A DNA stretch of 64,000 bases. It comes from Mycobacterium sp. MBM (lineage in GTDB: Bacteria; Actinomycetota; Actinomycetes; Mycobacteriales; Mycobacteriaceae). Position numbers and translations under genes: made by a program. Location: the NCBI GenBank assembly GCA_021648845.1, contig JAKJHY010000013.1:1-64000 (forward strand), written 5' to 3'. Positions 1 to 8,517 of this stretch are shown in pieces. The notes beneath the pieces were generated by a model. That model was not told the DNA's origin and made no database searches. It saw only the letters and a list, made by a program, of their open reading frames with translations. The stretch's first letter is position 1; every line of letters begins with the position of its first letter.

Positions 1-1
1 C

Positions 2-76
2 GAAGGAGCCACCGTCGGCGTCACCGCCAACCAAGGCCTCTTCGGCCACGGATCCTCGGTCATCGTCGCCAAATAA
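2..76 (+). CDS. 3' end of a gene entering from the left
   Basis: An open frame runs from the window edge to a TAA at 74-76 and gives 24 residues ending with the motif NQGLFGHGSSVIVAK. The Gly-rich tail vaguely recalls the C-terminal end of thiolase-like acetyl-CoA acetyltransferases. That is recollection, not an alignment, and the family is left open. It is on the opposite strand to the Mce-associated genes that follow. Confidence 0.45.
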   Translation, partial: EGATVGVTANQGLFGHGSSVIVAK

Positions 77-343
77 CAAGCCCCCCAACCCGCGACCGTG
101 CGTGTCTGCACCCCAACACACCGGGCACAGCCCAGAGTATGCGCACGCTCGCGATGAAGTGTTCCCGTGCAGAATGATTCGCGCGTCGCTATGGCATCGG
201 CTTCGGATGGGATCGCACCAACCAGGAGGGCTCGCGTGCACTGAAATCCGGTCCAGCGAGCGTGCGCCAACTCGCATATAACGTCGGCGTGTTGGGCTCA
301 GACACGCACTCTCGCCGAGAAGGTGAGGCGGGCGGGGTGGGTG
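77..343. other. gene-free stretch between convergent genes
   Basis: These 267 bases separate the incoming plus-strand gene from the minus-strand Mas gene. I see no RNA gene, no convincing long open frame and no clear intrinsic terminator. Confidence 0.4.
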
Positions 344-946
344 TCACACCGGGTCTAGCGCCGAGATCAACCAGGCGCCATCGGATTTGGTCATGCTGAC
401 GATCACGCTACTGGCGGTCAAAGCCGGCTCGGGGCGGTCACGGCTGCTGGTCTCCTGGTTCAGGAAGAGCAGAACCTTGGCCGACTTCGGCGTCATTTCC
501 ATCAACGCGGCATCGAGCACTTGCGCACTGGCCTTGATACCGCGTTCCCGCACGGCCGGCGCGACGACCTCACCGCTGAAACTGCCGTAGTAGGTAAGGA
601 ACTCACCTGTCATCAATGCCTGCGCTCGCTGCAGATCTCGATCCAGCGTGTCCGGCGCGTACGACAACAGGGTCACCGTCGCCGTCGACGCCGAGTCGAT
701 GGCCGCCTGTTCGGCCGCCGCGTCGGTCTGCTGGCTCGGGCGGAAGCTGGTGAAGTACAGCACCGACGCGATCACCGCGGCGGTCAGCAGTAGGGCCGTG
801 AGTGCCAGGCCCTTCCACCGGGTGGCCAGAATCGATCTGGTCCGTGCGGCGAATCCGGGCGATCGGTCTGCTTCCGGCGATGCTGCCGCCGGCCGAGCAT
901 CCGATTCCTCAACCGGCGCTTGCGCGCTCATCTCGTCAACGCTCAC
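344..946 (-). CDS. Mce-associated membrane protein (Mas-type)
   Basis: This 200-residue protein has a disordered acidic/Pro-Ala N-terminus, one transmembrane segment at about residues 46-68 and a C-terminal extracytoplasmic domain. The domain has the Mas pattern (TLLSYAPDTLDRDL near the membrane, then YYGSFSGEVV and a terminal WLISALDPV). Such proteins are thought to stabilise or extend Mce transporters at the membrane-periplasm interface. Its ATG overlaps the stop of the upstream Mas gene by four bases (ATGA), so the two are co-translated. It has no enzymatic motif. Confidence 0.8.
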   Translation of the reverse strand: MSVDEMSAQAPVEESDARPAAASPEADRSPGFAARTRSILATRWKGLALTALLLTAAVIASVLYFTSFRPSQQTDAAAEQAAIDSASTATVTLLSYAPDTLDRDLQRAQALMTGEFLTYYGSFSGEVVAPAVRERGIKASAQVLDAALMEMTPKSAKVLLFLNQETSSRDRPEPALTASSVIVSMTKSDGAWLISALDPV

Positions 947-1632
947 GGAACGAACTCCACCTTCGACATCTTGATCTGGTCACCGTCGCGCTTGAGGTCT
1001 ACCTTCAAGCGCCAGTTCCGCGGCGCCTCTTCGGCGCCTTCGGCGTTGGTGACCGTCGACGACGCGGACACCAGCACGGAGGCCGTGTCAGCCGTCATGG
1101 ATTCCACCGCCGACGCGTTGACCGTCGCCTTCGTGGTCACCTTGGCGTCCTCGGAGACCTTCACGAAATCCTCGGCCGCGCCCTGGAATTCCTGCCGGAA
1201 CGGATCCACCGAGTTGTCCACGATGCGCTGCACGCTGTCCTGCGGGTTCTTGAAGTCTATCGACATCAGCGTCACCACCACCTGCCGCGCGGCCGCCGCG
1301 AACTCTGCCCGGGCGCGGTCATGGGCTCGCACATCCTGTTGGTACTGGATCATGAATCCGCCCGCTGCCAGTAGCGCGGCGGTGGCGATCAGAGCCGCGG
1401 CGCCGGCCCACCGCGTCCAGCGTGGCTTGCGGCCGGACGACTCCTCCGGCGTGGCATCTCGTTCGGCGCGCAGGCGGTCGGCCCGTGCCCTGGCGTCGGC
1501 CGCCTTCTGCTCGGCCGCGACGGCATCGACCTCGGCCTGATCGAAGCGCTCGGCGATCTCCTCCGGGGAGAGCTCGGCGCCGTGTTCGGCACATTCCGCC
1601 TCGATATCTGGCGGCGCGTCAGTTGTCGACAT
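943..1632 (-). CDS. Mce-associated membrane protein (Mas-type), N-terminal coiled coil
   Basis: This 229-residue protein has a long charged Ala/Glu/Arg-rich N-terminal region (about 20-75) likely to form a coiled coil in the cytoplasm. One transmembrane helix follows at about 76-95, then a Mas-type domain with the VTLMSIDFKNPQDSVQRI pattern and a terminal Lys/Val-rich strand. It is the first gene of a two-gene overlapping pair with the Mas gene at 344-946. Paired Mas genes downstream of mceF are usual in mycobacterial mce loci. Here they are separated from mceF by other small secreted genes. Confidence 0.82.
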   Translation of the reverse strand: MSTTDAPPDIEAECAEHGAELSPEEIAERFDQAEVDAVAAEQKAADARARADRLRAERDATPEESSGRKPRWTRWAGAAALIATAALLAAGGFMIQYQQDVRAHDRARAEFAAAARQVVVTLMSIDFKNPQDSVQRIVDNSVDPFRQEFQGAAEDFVKVSEDAKVTTKATVNASAVESMTADTASVLVSASSTVTNAEGAEEAPRNWRLKVDLKRDGDQIKMSKVEFVP

Positions 1633-1710
1633 ACCGGCACGTTAAGACCGTCGCCCGGCGCAGTGACCACACCTTCCCATCCAGTGGGCCACGTCACACG
1701 GCGCGGCCGG

Positions 1711-2115
1711 TTACCAGTGGCGCAACGAACAGAGCGCGCCCTTGGGCCCGTCGCCGGTGGCGACGACGACGCCGTCGACCGCAAGTTCGCAGTGGAATCC
1801 GGGTTCGCCGGGGATCCGGCCGCTGGTGGCCGACACCATCGCCCAGCGGTTCGGGTCGATCAGCGAGGTGTGCAACACCCACGGCCGGTCCGGACCCACC
1901 TCGACCTCGACCTTGGGGCTGAAGAGGTATGGGTTGTGACTGTAGTCGGCCCACGTCGGCGGATCGACGTCACGGAAGTAGATGTCGGCGGTCACGGGCG
2001 TCTCCGACGTCACCGTGTAGGTGACCTGTCGCGGCGGCTCGGCGTGCGCGGGACCGGCCGCTGCGAACCCGGTGAGGGCCAAGGACACCAGAGCGGTCAA
2101 CCATCTCCTCGACAT
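1711..2115 (-). CDS. small secreted protein of unknown function
   Basis: This encodes 134 residues from the ATG at 2115, whose ATGA overlaps the stop of the preceding gene. An in-frame GTG at 2133 also exists, but the ATG puts the signal peptide (MSRRWLTALV to PAHA, about 25 residues) at the start. The mature part begins EPPRQVTYTVTSE and is beta-rich, with two Cys (FHCELAV, ALCSLRHW). I recognise it only as a mycobacterial-type secreted protein. It is co-transcribed with the secreted gene at 2115-2489 and lies upstream of the Mas pair. Confidence 0.7.
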   Translation of the reverse strand: MSRRWLTALVSLALTGFAAAGPAHAEPPRQVTYTVTSETPVTADIYFRDVDPPTWADYSHNPYLFSPKVEVEVGPDRPWVLHTSLIDPNRWAMVSATSGRIPGEPGFHCELAVDGVVVATGDGPKGALCSLRHW

Positions 2116-2489
2116 CAGTCGCCTCGAGTCCACAATGGGCCGCCGTTCTTGGACTGGCAGGCCAGAAACAGGCCGTCGGGGGCTTGAGCCACCCAGTTCT
2201 CGTAGCCCGCGCAGCTGGTGCCGAAATCCTTGACGCCGGCCATCGACGGGGATCGGAAGTAGCGAGGTTCATAGCGTCGTGGCGACCCGCAGAACACCAT
2301 GCGCCCCCACGAGGTGGTGCCGAAGACGAAATAGGCGGTATCCGAGCAGGGCGCCCCGAGCACGACGCCCGGCTTGATGCCCGGTGTGCAGTCCGGCCCA
2401 TCGCAGAAGGCCGGTTCGGCTTGAGCGGGACTCGCCGTCAGCAGGGCGGCGGCCAGCGCTGCCGTCGCCGCAACCGCCCTCATCGTCAT
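2115..2489 (-). CDS. small secreted Cys-rich protein of unknown function
   Basis: The ATG at 2489 gives 124 residues with a clear signal peptide (MTMRAVAATA to SPAQA). A longer open frame extends to 2573 but would put 28 charged residues before the signal. The mature protein has at least six Cys in short motifs such as FCDGPDCTPG and GTSCAGY, suggesting disulfides. It heads a minus-strand run of four genes ending in the Mas pair and is divergent from the secreted gene at 2629. Confidence 0.7.
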   Translation of the reverse strand: MTMRAVAATAALAAALLTASPAQAEPAFCDGPDCTPGIKPGVVLGAPCSDTAYFVFGTTSWGRMVFCGSPRRYEPRYFRSPSMAGVKDFGTSCAGYENWVAQAPDGLFLACQSKNGGPLWTRGD

Positions 2490-2628
2490 GCCGGGCACTT
2501 TGTCAGGCCGGCGGTATGGCCGGTGGTGCTGGGTCCACTCAGTGGACAGATTGCTGGCGGCCGGCCGAAACACGGTATTAACTGCACTCGCCGTTGCTTT
2601 CCAGCAAGGTCAGTCAGAGGAGCAGGCA

Positions 2629-3135
2629 ATGCTGCGTGTACCCGCATTCGTCACGTTCACCGCCGTCACCTGCGCCGTGCTGCAGACGCCTGTCGCGCTC
2701 GCCGATGACCCCGAATGGGGCATCAACGGCACCTACACCGCGACGTCCAACGGCGAGTGGGCACGGAAGAACGAGGTCTTCTACGACCAGGCAAGCCTGC
2801 GCAGCACCTGGACCGTCAGCACACAGTGCAGTTACCCCGGCGAGTGCACTGGCACGGTGCAGAGCGATTTCGGCTGGGCTGCCCCCATTTATCAACGTAG
2901 CGGCGTCTGGTACGTCAAGCACACGGTCGAGAACTGGATCCCGTGCCCCGACGGCACCACCGCACCGGGCCTGCAGACCTTCCGGTTCAAGCCGATGACG
3001 CCCGAGGGTGCATATGCGGACCCGACTTCCGACACCCTGGTGGGAGAGGATGTCACGACCGGGCCCAGCGGTGCGTGCGGGGTCAGCAAACCGGTCTACA
3101 TCAACATGCCGTTCAAACTCGTCAAGGTCGGCTGA
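2629..3135 (+). CDS. secreted protein of unknown function
   Basis: This 168-residue protein starts at the ATG 2629, preceded by a good ribosome site (GAGGAGC at 2617-2623). The signal peptide ends near VALADDPEWG. The mature domain is Trp/Tyr-rich and beta-like, with Cys pairs (QCSYPGEC, IPCPDG, GACGVS). It resembles conserved mycobacterial secreted proteins of unknown role. It is the only plus-strand gene between mceF and the Mas genes, and it converges on mceF with a hairpin between them. Confidence 0.75.
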   Translation: MLRVPAFVTFTAVTCAVLQTPVALADDPEWGINGTYTATSNGEWARKNEVFYDQASLRSTWTVSTQCSYPGECTGTVQSDFGWAAPIYQRSGVWYVKHTVENWIPCPDGTTAPGLQTFRFKPMTPEGAYADPTSDTLVGEDVTTGPSGACGVSKPVYINMPFKLVKVG

Positions 3136-3160
3136 GCAGGCCCGTTCTCAGGGCGGCGGC

Positions 3161-3182
3161 GCCGCCGACATCAGTCGGCGGC
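3161..3182. terminator. hairpin between convergent secreted gene and mceF
   Basis: GCCGCCGAC, a four-base loop ATCA and GTCGGCGGC form a perfect 9-bp stem between the ends of the two convergent genes. No long U tract follows, as is usual for mycobacterial terminators. It could serve both directions. Confidence 0.5.
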
Positions 3183-3189
3183 CCGCACA

Positions 3190-4722
3190 TCACTTGGGCA
3201 GCAAGTCTTCCCAACTCTGCGCCGGGGCGACCAGATCCTTCTGGCTGTACACGTTGCCGTCCGGAGCCGCGTACTGACCGGTCTGCGGGTTGTAGGTGGC
3301 GAACGCGACCGACGGTCCCCCTGCTGCGGACTCGTGTGCACTCGGCGCCACCGGCACCGCACCGCCGGCCGGGGCCGGCTCGACAGGTGCCGGAGGAACC
3401 GGACCGGTGGGCGGCATCGGCGTGCCTTCGACGGGCCCGAAGATCTGGTCCTGGAACGTGATCCGGTCATCGACCGGCACACCCTGAGCGATCAGGTTGG
3501 GATCGATCGGGTACGGCCCGGTGACGTGCTGGCGCATTGCGAGCGGCTCGAACTGGCGGTCGCTTTCGCAGATCTCGACCGTGGGGGCGCGCTTACCGGG
3601 CTGCCCCTGGCAGGGGAAGTTGCGTGCGCCGCGCACACCGATCGGCGAATCCTGCGGCAGCTTGCAGTACAGCCCCTCGGGGGTGTCGATATCGCTCTCG
3701 TCGGCCGGTGACCGCCACGACGAGGGCGGCAGGAAGCCGACCGAGCAGGCCGGTGGGTCTCCGAGGGTCAGGCTGAACTCCGACAACGCCATACCGGTCG
3801 GGTTGTTCAGCGACGAACCATAGGACTGGGTGGCCGCCAGGTACGGCGGCAGCAGGACCAGCAGTTGCTCCAGCGATGCGTTGTAGGTGATGCCGATCTG
3901 TCCGACGGTCGACAGATTGGCCAACAGCATGGGCAGTGTCGGTTTGACCTGATTGAGCAGCCGGGACGCCTCATGGGCCGCGCCCGAACCGGTCTGCAGG
4001 ATGGTGCGCACCTGTTGGTCCCGCGCGGCCATGGTGTCGGTGATTCCGGCCAGACTGGCGGCCCAGGCCCGAATGGAGTCAACCTTCTCGGCCTGCCCGT
4101 CCAACAACGGGCGGCTGTCCTCGATCAGCGCCCTCGTGTTGCCCGCCGACTCGTCGAAACCGGCCGCCAATCGCGCGGACGCGTCGAACAGTGCACCCAG
4201 ATCATCACCGGTTCCGTTGAGCGCCTTGAATGATTCGTCGAGAAGCCCACTGAGCTTGCCGGTCGGGATGCTGTCGACCAGCGCACTCATCTGGTCGAGC
4301 ATCGGCCCCACCGGCTGCGGCAGCGTCGCGTTGTCGGCCGTGATGACCGAACCGTTTTCCAGATAGGGGGCGCCGTCTGTCCGCGGGACCAGATCGACGT
4401 ACTGCTCACCGACGGCCGACACACTGCGGACATTCGCCTGCAGATCGGCGGGGATCTTCGGCGACCGCTGCAGCGACATCGTCACCTCGGCACCGTCGCG
4501 GGTCGGCTGGATCTTGGTGACCTTGCCCACCTCGATACCGCGGTAGGTGACATTGGAGAACTGGTAGAGACCACCGGTGGACGGGACCTGGAGCGTGACC
4601 CCGATCCGGCCGATACCGAGCAGGACGGGCGCCTGCAAATACACGAAGATCATGGTGCCGACACCGACGACCGAGGCGATGGTGAAGATGATCAGCTGGT
4701 TGCGGACGAAGCGTGTCAACAT
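3190..4722 (-). CDS. mceF: Mce family protein F
   Basis: This 510-residue protein is the last of six Mce subunits. An N-terminal membrane anchor (about residues 10-32) is followed by an MlaD-like domain (about 38-115, with YRGIEVGKV and VGEQYVDLVP), a long alpha-helical region to about 320, and a Pro/Ala-rich tail. The tail ends in a YNPQTGQY...PDG...YSQ block near the C-terminus. Mce subunits form a periplasmic hexameric tube that conducts lipids to the YrbE permease. Its start overlaps the mceE stop by one base. A related tail block recurs in the partial gene at the right end of the window. Confidence 0.93.
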   Translation of the reverse strand: MLTRFVRNQLIIFTIASVVGVGTMIFVYLQAPVLLGIGRIGVTLQVPSTGGLYQFSNVTYRGIEVGKVTKIQPTRDGAEVTMSLQRSPKIPADLQANVRSVSAVGEQYVDLVPRTDGAPYLENGSVITADNATLPQPVGPMLDQMSALVDSIPTGKLSGLLDESFKALNGTGDDLGALFDASARLAAGFDESAGNTRALIEDSRPLLDGQAEKVDSIRAWAASLAGITDTMAARDQQVRTILQTGSGAAHEASRLLNQVKPTLPMLLANLSTVGQIGITYNASLEQLLVLLPPYLAATQSYGSSLNNPTGMALSEFSLTLGDPPACSVGFLPPSSWRSPADESDIDTPEGLYCKLPQDSPIGVRGARNFPCQGQPGKRAPTVEICESDRQFEPLAMRQHVTGPYPIDPNLIAQGVPVDDRITFQDQIFGPVEGTPMPPTGPVPPAPVEPAPAGGAVPVAPSAHESAAGGPSVAFATYNPQTGQYAAPDGNVYSQKDLVAPAQSWEDLLPK

Positions 4723-5966
4723 CAGTTGCCCCCTGGGACAGGCGTAGCCGCGGGATCGGGTTGGCCGGCCGACGCCATGTCGGCACCGGCCGCGGCGGCA
4801 CCCGGCACCGGGGCCGCGTTCTCGACGAGCGGCGGGATCGGTGCGATCTCGGCGGGGATCGGCGTCACCGGTGCCAGTAACGGATCCCGGGTGTAGGTGT
4901 TGTACCAGGGGTCCCCCGGCGCCGGCACCATGGTGGCGTTCGGTTCACCCCAGCGGGTGCCCAGCAGGATTCCGCTCTTCAGGCGCGGAATGGTGAAGTC
5001 GAAGACGATGAATTGGTTCATATAGTCACCGCGGATACCCCGGTCGATGAACTCCTGCGTGTAGGGATAGGTGGGCAGGTACGCCAACGCGGTGGTCAGG
5101 TCCGGGCCGACATCGGCCAGTGCCCGCACCGTGGGCTCCAGATTCTGCAGGTTGCGCACGATGTCGTCATGTGATTCGTCGATCAGTTGTGTTGCGGTGT
5201 CGCTGAATGCGCCGAGTTTGGTCAGTGCGGTGGTGATACGGGGTCGCTGTGCGTTGAGCACCTCGAGCGCGGGTGGGATGCGCTGTAGCGCCCGGCTGAG
5301 CACCTCGCGCTGCCCGGCGAACGTCCCCGCCAATCGGTTCAGCGCCTCGATGGACCCGATGATGTTGTCCTGCTGGGCGTCCAGCATTCCGATGACCTTG
5401 TTCATCCGGGTCAGCAGGTCGCGGATCTGGCCCTGGCGACCGTCGAGAGCGGCATTGAAGTTGTGCACGATATCGCCGATGTGGGTCAGACCGCCGCCGT
5501 TGACCACCACCGACAGTGACGACAGGGTCTGCTCGGTGGATGGGTAGGTCGAGGTCTTGGCCAGCGGGATGATGGCACCCGGTGTGAGCCGGCCCGCTGG
5601 GGTCTCCCCCAGTGGCGGGTCGAGCGCGAGGTGCATCGACCCGAGCAAGCTGGTCTGGCCGACGGTGGCGACGGCGTTGGCGGGCACCACCGCATCGGGA
5701 AGCACCGACACCTCGACCTTGGCGGTCCAGTCGTCCACCGTCATGCGGCGCACGGTCCCGACTACCACGTCACCGATCATGACGGGCGAATTCGATTCCA
5801 GGGTACCCACATTGGCGATCTGAACGGTGTAGGTGGTGGCGTCCCCGCCGGTACCGACGGTGCCGGGCAACGGCAGGGAGTTGATACCGTCGAAGGAGCA
5901 ACCGGAGGTCACCAGCACGGCACAACAGGCCACCGCTGCCCAGCCGCGGGCGGACATGTGCTTCAT
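4722..5966 (-). CDS. mceE: Mce family lipoprotein E (LprK-like)
   Basis: The ATG at 5966 overlaps the mceD stop (ATGA) and yields 414 residues. The N-terminus is a lipoprotein signal ending VTSGC at Cys23, as expected for the E subunit, which is usually the lipoprotein of Mce operons. An MlaD domain (about 45-125) includes SPVMIGDVVVGTV and LLGSMHLALDPP. Helical repeats follow, then a Pro/Ala tail. The frame stays open far upstream inside mceD, but the lipobox and the overlap fix this start. Confidence 0.93.
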   Translation of the reverse strand: MKHMSARGWAAVACCAVLVTSGCSFDGINSLPLPGTVGTGGDATTYTVQIANVGTLESNSPVMIGDVVVGTVRRMTVDDWTAKVEVSVLPDAVVPANAVATVGQTSLLGSMHLALDPPLGETPAGRLTPGAIIPLAKTSTYPSTEQTLSSLSVVVNGGGLTHIGDIVHNFNAALDGRQGQIRDLLTRMNKVIGMLDAQQDNIIGSIEALNRLAGTFAGQREVLSRALQRIPPALEVLNAQRPRITTALTKLGAFSDTATQLIDESHDDIVRNLQNLEPTVRALADVGPDLTTALAYLPTYPYTQEFIDRGIRGDYMNQFIVFDFTIPRLKSGILLGTRWGEPNATMVPAPGDPWYNTYTRDPLLAPVTPIPAEIAPIPPLVENAAPVPGAAAAGADMASAGQPDPAATPVPGGN

Positions 5967-7438
5967 CACGGGGTACCTCCGGGAGCGGGTGCTGCGGGCG
6001 CCGGGGCTGCCACGGGTGGGGCCTCGGCCGGTAGCAACAGCTCGTTCAGATTCGTCGCCGCCGGTGCCGGCGCGGGCAGCCCGGGCGGAATCGGCGCACC
6101 CGGGTAGAGCGCCGGTGTCCTGGCGGCCGGCAACCCTGTCGGTGCGTATGCACCGGGTGGATGCGGCGGATTTGTCCATCCCGGTGGCGGCGGCACATCG
6201 CCGACCCCGGTGTACGCCGACACGGCGGGCGGAATCTCGGCGGGTTCGGACGTACCGCCGCCGCCGGGTGCCAGTGCCTGATCGGAGTAGATGACGTTTT
6301 TCGGTGCCGGGCCCAGATAGGCATTGAACGGGATGGGCAGGTAGTTGAAATTCATCAACCGCAGCGCCGGCCCAAGGTACTGAGCACATGCCCGGCCGGA
6401 CTCCTCGGCGGTGACGTTCTCCACCGCCGATATCGCCGAGCAGATGGTCGCGACGGGGTTGGCGAAGTTGTTCATCGCGAACGATCCGCGTGGACCACCG
6501 GTGTCCGGGTTGTAGATGTTGTAGCCGTTGACCAGGGCGTTCGGCGCGGCATGCAGCACGTTCTTGACCACCATGCTGTTATCTGCGAGTACCTGGGTGA
6601 CATTGGCCAGCCGCTCGATCTGCTCGGCGGTCTGGTCCCGCGACCCTGCGACGAAACTCTGCACCTTGCCGACGGCGACCGACAGTTCGGTGATCGCCGA
6701 GTCGAGGTCATCGCGGCTGCCGTCGATGACACCGGTCACATCGGCGAGGCGATCCTGGAACTGCACGATCTGGGTGTTGCTGTCACGAAGCGCAGTCACG
6801 AAGACCTGCAGGTTCTTGATCACCTCGACGATGTCGCCGCTGCCTTCACCCAGCACCCTGCCCACATCGGAGAGCTGGGTGATGGTCTCGTGCAGGCGAT
6901 CTCCGTTACCTGCCATGGCATCGGCGGTGCTGTTGATGAACCGACCGAGCGAGGTTTCGGATATGCCGCTGCCCGGGCCGAGCTCGGTGGCCAGCCGAGT
7001 GAGTTGATCCTTGATCTCATCCCATTCGACCGGGATCGCGGTGCGATCCTCGCCGATCTCGGCACCGTCGGCCATGGTGGCGCCGCTGGCCTCCGAGGTC
7101 GCGCCGTAGGCGGGCGTCAGCTGTACGTAGCGCGCCGACACCAGGTTGGGCGCGACGATGATCGCCTTGGCATCCGCGGGCACGGGGACATCCCGGTCGA
7201 CCCGCAGCGTCACCTTGGTGCGGGTGCCCTCAGGCTCGATCGACCCGATGGTGCCGACCTGTACGCCGACCACCCGAACCTCGTCGCCCGGGTAGATCGC
7301 CGTCGCCGATGTGAAGTAGGCGACGATGGTCTTGGGACTCAACCAGCTCTGGTACACCACAAAACCGGCGCCTGCCAGCACCGCCACCACCGCGGTGATG
7401 ACGATGAGCTTCTTGGCGCGTGGGCCGGACGCCGTCAT
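5966..7438 (-). CDS. mceD: Mce family protein D
   Basis: This 490-residue protein has a transmembrane anchor at about 10-30, an MlaD domain (about 36-115, with YPGDEVRVVGVQVG and SARYVQLTPAY), a helical barrel region to about 330, and a long low-complexity Pro/Gly/Ala tail. The tail contains a PPPPGW segment and NLNELLLPAEAP. That Pro-rich tail resembles the D subunit of Mce1-type operons. Start and stop overlap mceC and mceE respectively by four and one bases, consistent with a single transcript. Confidence 0.92.
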   Translation of the reverse strand: MTASGPRAKKLIVITAVVAVLAGAGFVVYQSWLSPKTIVAYFTSATAIYPGDEVRVVGVQVGTIGSIEPEGTRTKVTLRVDRDVPVPADAKAIIVAPNLVSARYVQLTPAYGATSEASGATMADGAEIGEDRTAIPVEWDEIKDQLTRLATELGPGSGISETSLGRFINSTADAMAGNGDRLHETITQLSDVGRVLGEGSGDIVEVIKNLQVFVTALRDSNTQIVQFQDRLADVTGVIDGSRDDLDSAITELSVAVGKVQSFVAGSRDQTAEQIERLANVTQVLADNSMVVKNVLHAAPNALVNGYNIYNPDTGGPRGSFAMNNFANPVATICSAISAVENVTAEESGRACAQYLGPALRLMNFNYLPIPFNAYLGPAPKNVIYSDQALAPGGGGTSEPAEIPPAVSAYTGVGDVPPPPGWTNPPHPPGAYAPTGLPAARTPALYPGAPIPPGLPAPAPAATNLNELLLPAEAPPVAAPAPAAPAPGGTP

Positions 7439-8517
7439 CGGGAACCTCCGGGAATACCGTTGAACGGGAACGGGAACTCGGCACGCGGGCCGGCGGTGTC
7501 CGGCGGTTGCCCGGCATTGACGCCGCGCCGGAATCCGAGCGCATAGTCCAGGAACGGCTGAATGGCCGGGCCCGGCAACAAGTTCGCGGCGAATCCGTAG
7601 TAGTAGAACCCGTTGTTGACCGCTTCGCCCTGGGTGAGCTGGTACTTGGCCAGCCCGGTCAGCGACTTCGTCAGGTTGTCCCGGTTGCGTTCCAGCATCT
7701 CCGAGACCCGGTTGAGCTGCTCGAGCGTCGGAGCGAGTTCGGCCTCGTTCTCGTCGACCAGTGTCGAAAGCTGTTGCGCCACGGCCGTGGTGTTGGCGAG
7801 CAGGTTGACGATCGCGTATCGGCGATCCTGCAGCACACCGAGCAGGTCATTCGCGTTGAGCAGCAGGCTGTTCACCTGTTGGCTGCGTTCGGATAGAATC
7901 CCGGTGACATCGGCAGCGGTGGTCAGCAGATCGCTCAGCGATTCGTTGCGACTGTTCAGCGATCTCGACAGACGGCTGACTCCGTCGAAGGTGGGACCCA
8001 GCTGTGGCGCCAACCGTTCGATGGTCTCCGACAGCACGTCGAGGGACTGGTTGATGGCCGCCGTATCGGTTTCTGCGGTGTTGGCGGTGAATTCGTTGAG
8101 CGCATCGGTCAGCGAGTAGGGCGAGGACGTCCGCGTCAGCGGAATGACGTCGAGGGCGCGCATCCGGTCGCTGCCGCGCGGCTCGATGACGAGGACACGT
8201 TCGCCGAGCAGGGTGCCGATCCCGATCTGCGCGATGGTGTCCGTGCCGAGCCGGACCCTGCTGTTGACCGCGAAGGTCACCAATGCCTTGCCCTGATCGA
8301 GCTCCACATCCGACACGGTGCCGACGGTGACGCCGGAGACTTTGACGTTGTTGCCCGCGGACAGTCCGCCGGCCTCGGCGAAGACGGCCTGGTAGCGCAT
8401 CGAGGTGGCCCATGCCACCAACTGCTGCGGCTGCAACCCGACGGCGATTATCAGTGCCATCAGCACCAAACCCAGCACACCCGCACGAACCAACTTCGAT
8501 TGACGGTATTTCTGCAT
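7435..8517 (-). CDS. mceC: Mce family protein C
   Basis: This 360-residue protein has a membrane anchor at about 11-30, an MlaD domain (about 38-115, with SAGNNVKVSGVTVGTV and LGERVLVIEP), and helical segments rich in Asn/Leu heptads (TLEQLNRVSEML). The C-terminal tail is short, unlike those of D and F. The start overlaps the mceB stop by one base. Confidence 0.92.
   Translation of the reverse strand: MQKYRQSKLVRAGVLGLVLMALIIAVGLQPQQLVAWATSMRYQAVFAEAGGLSAGNNVKVSGVTVGTVSDVELDQGKALVTFAVNSRVRLGTDTIAQIGIGTLLGERVLVIEPRGSDRMRALDVIPLTRTSSPYSLTDALNEFTANTAETDTAAINQSLDVLSETIERLAPQLGPTFDGVSRLSRSLNSRNESLSDLLTTAADVTGILSERSQQVNSLLLNANDLLGVLQDRRYAIVNLLANTTAVAQQLSTLVDENEAELAPTLEQLNRVSEMLERNRDNLTKSLTGLAKYQLTQGEAVNNGFYYYGFAANLLPGPAIQPFLDYALGFRRGVNAGQPPDTAGPRAEFPFPFNGIPGGSR

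Noticed and set aside
6161..7546. A 461-codon plus-strand frame over mceD
   Set aside because: It lies fully inside an mce gene with MlaD features, and its translation shows no domain.
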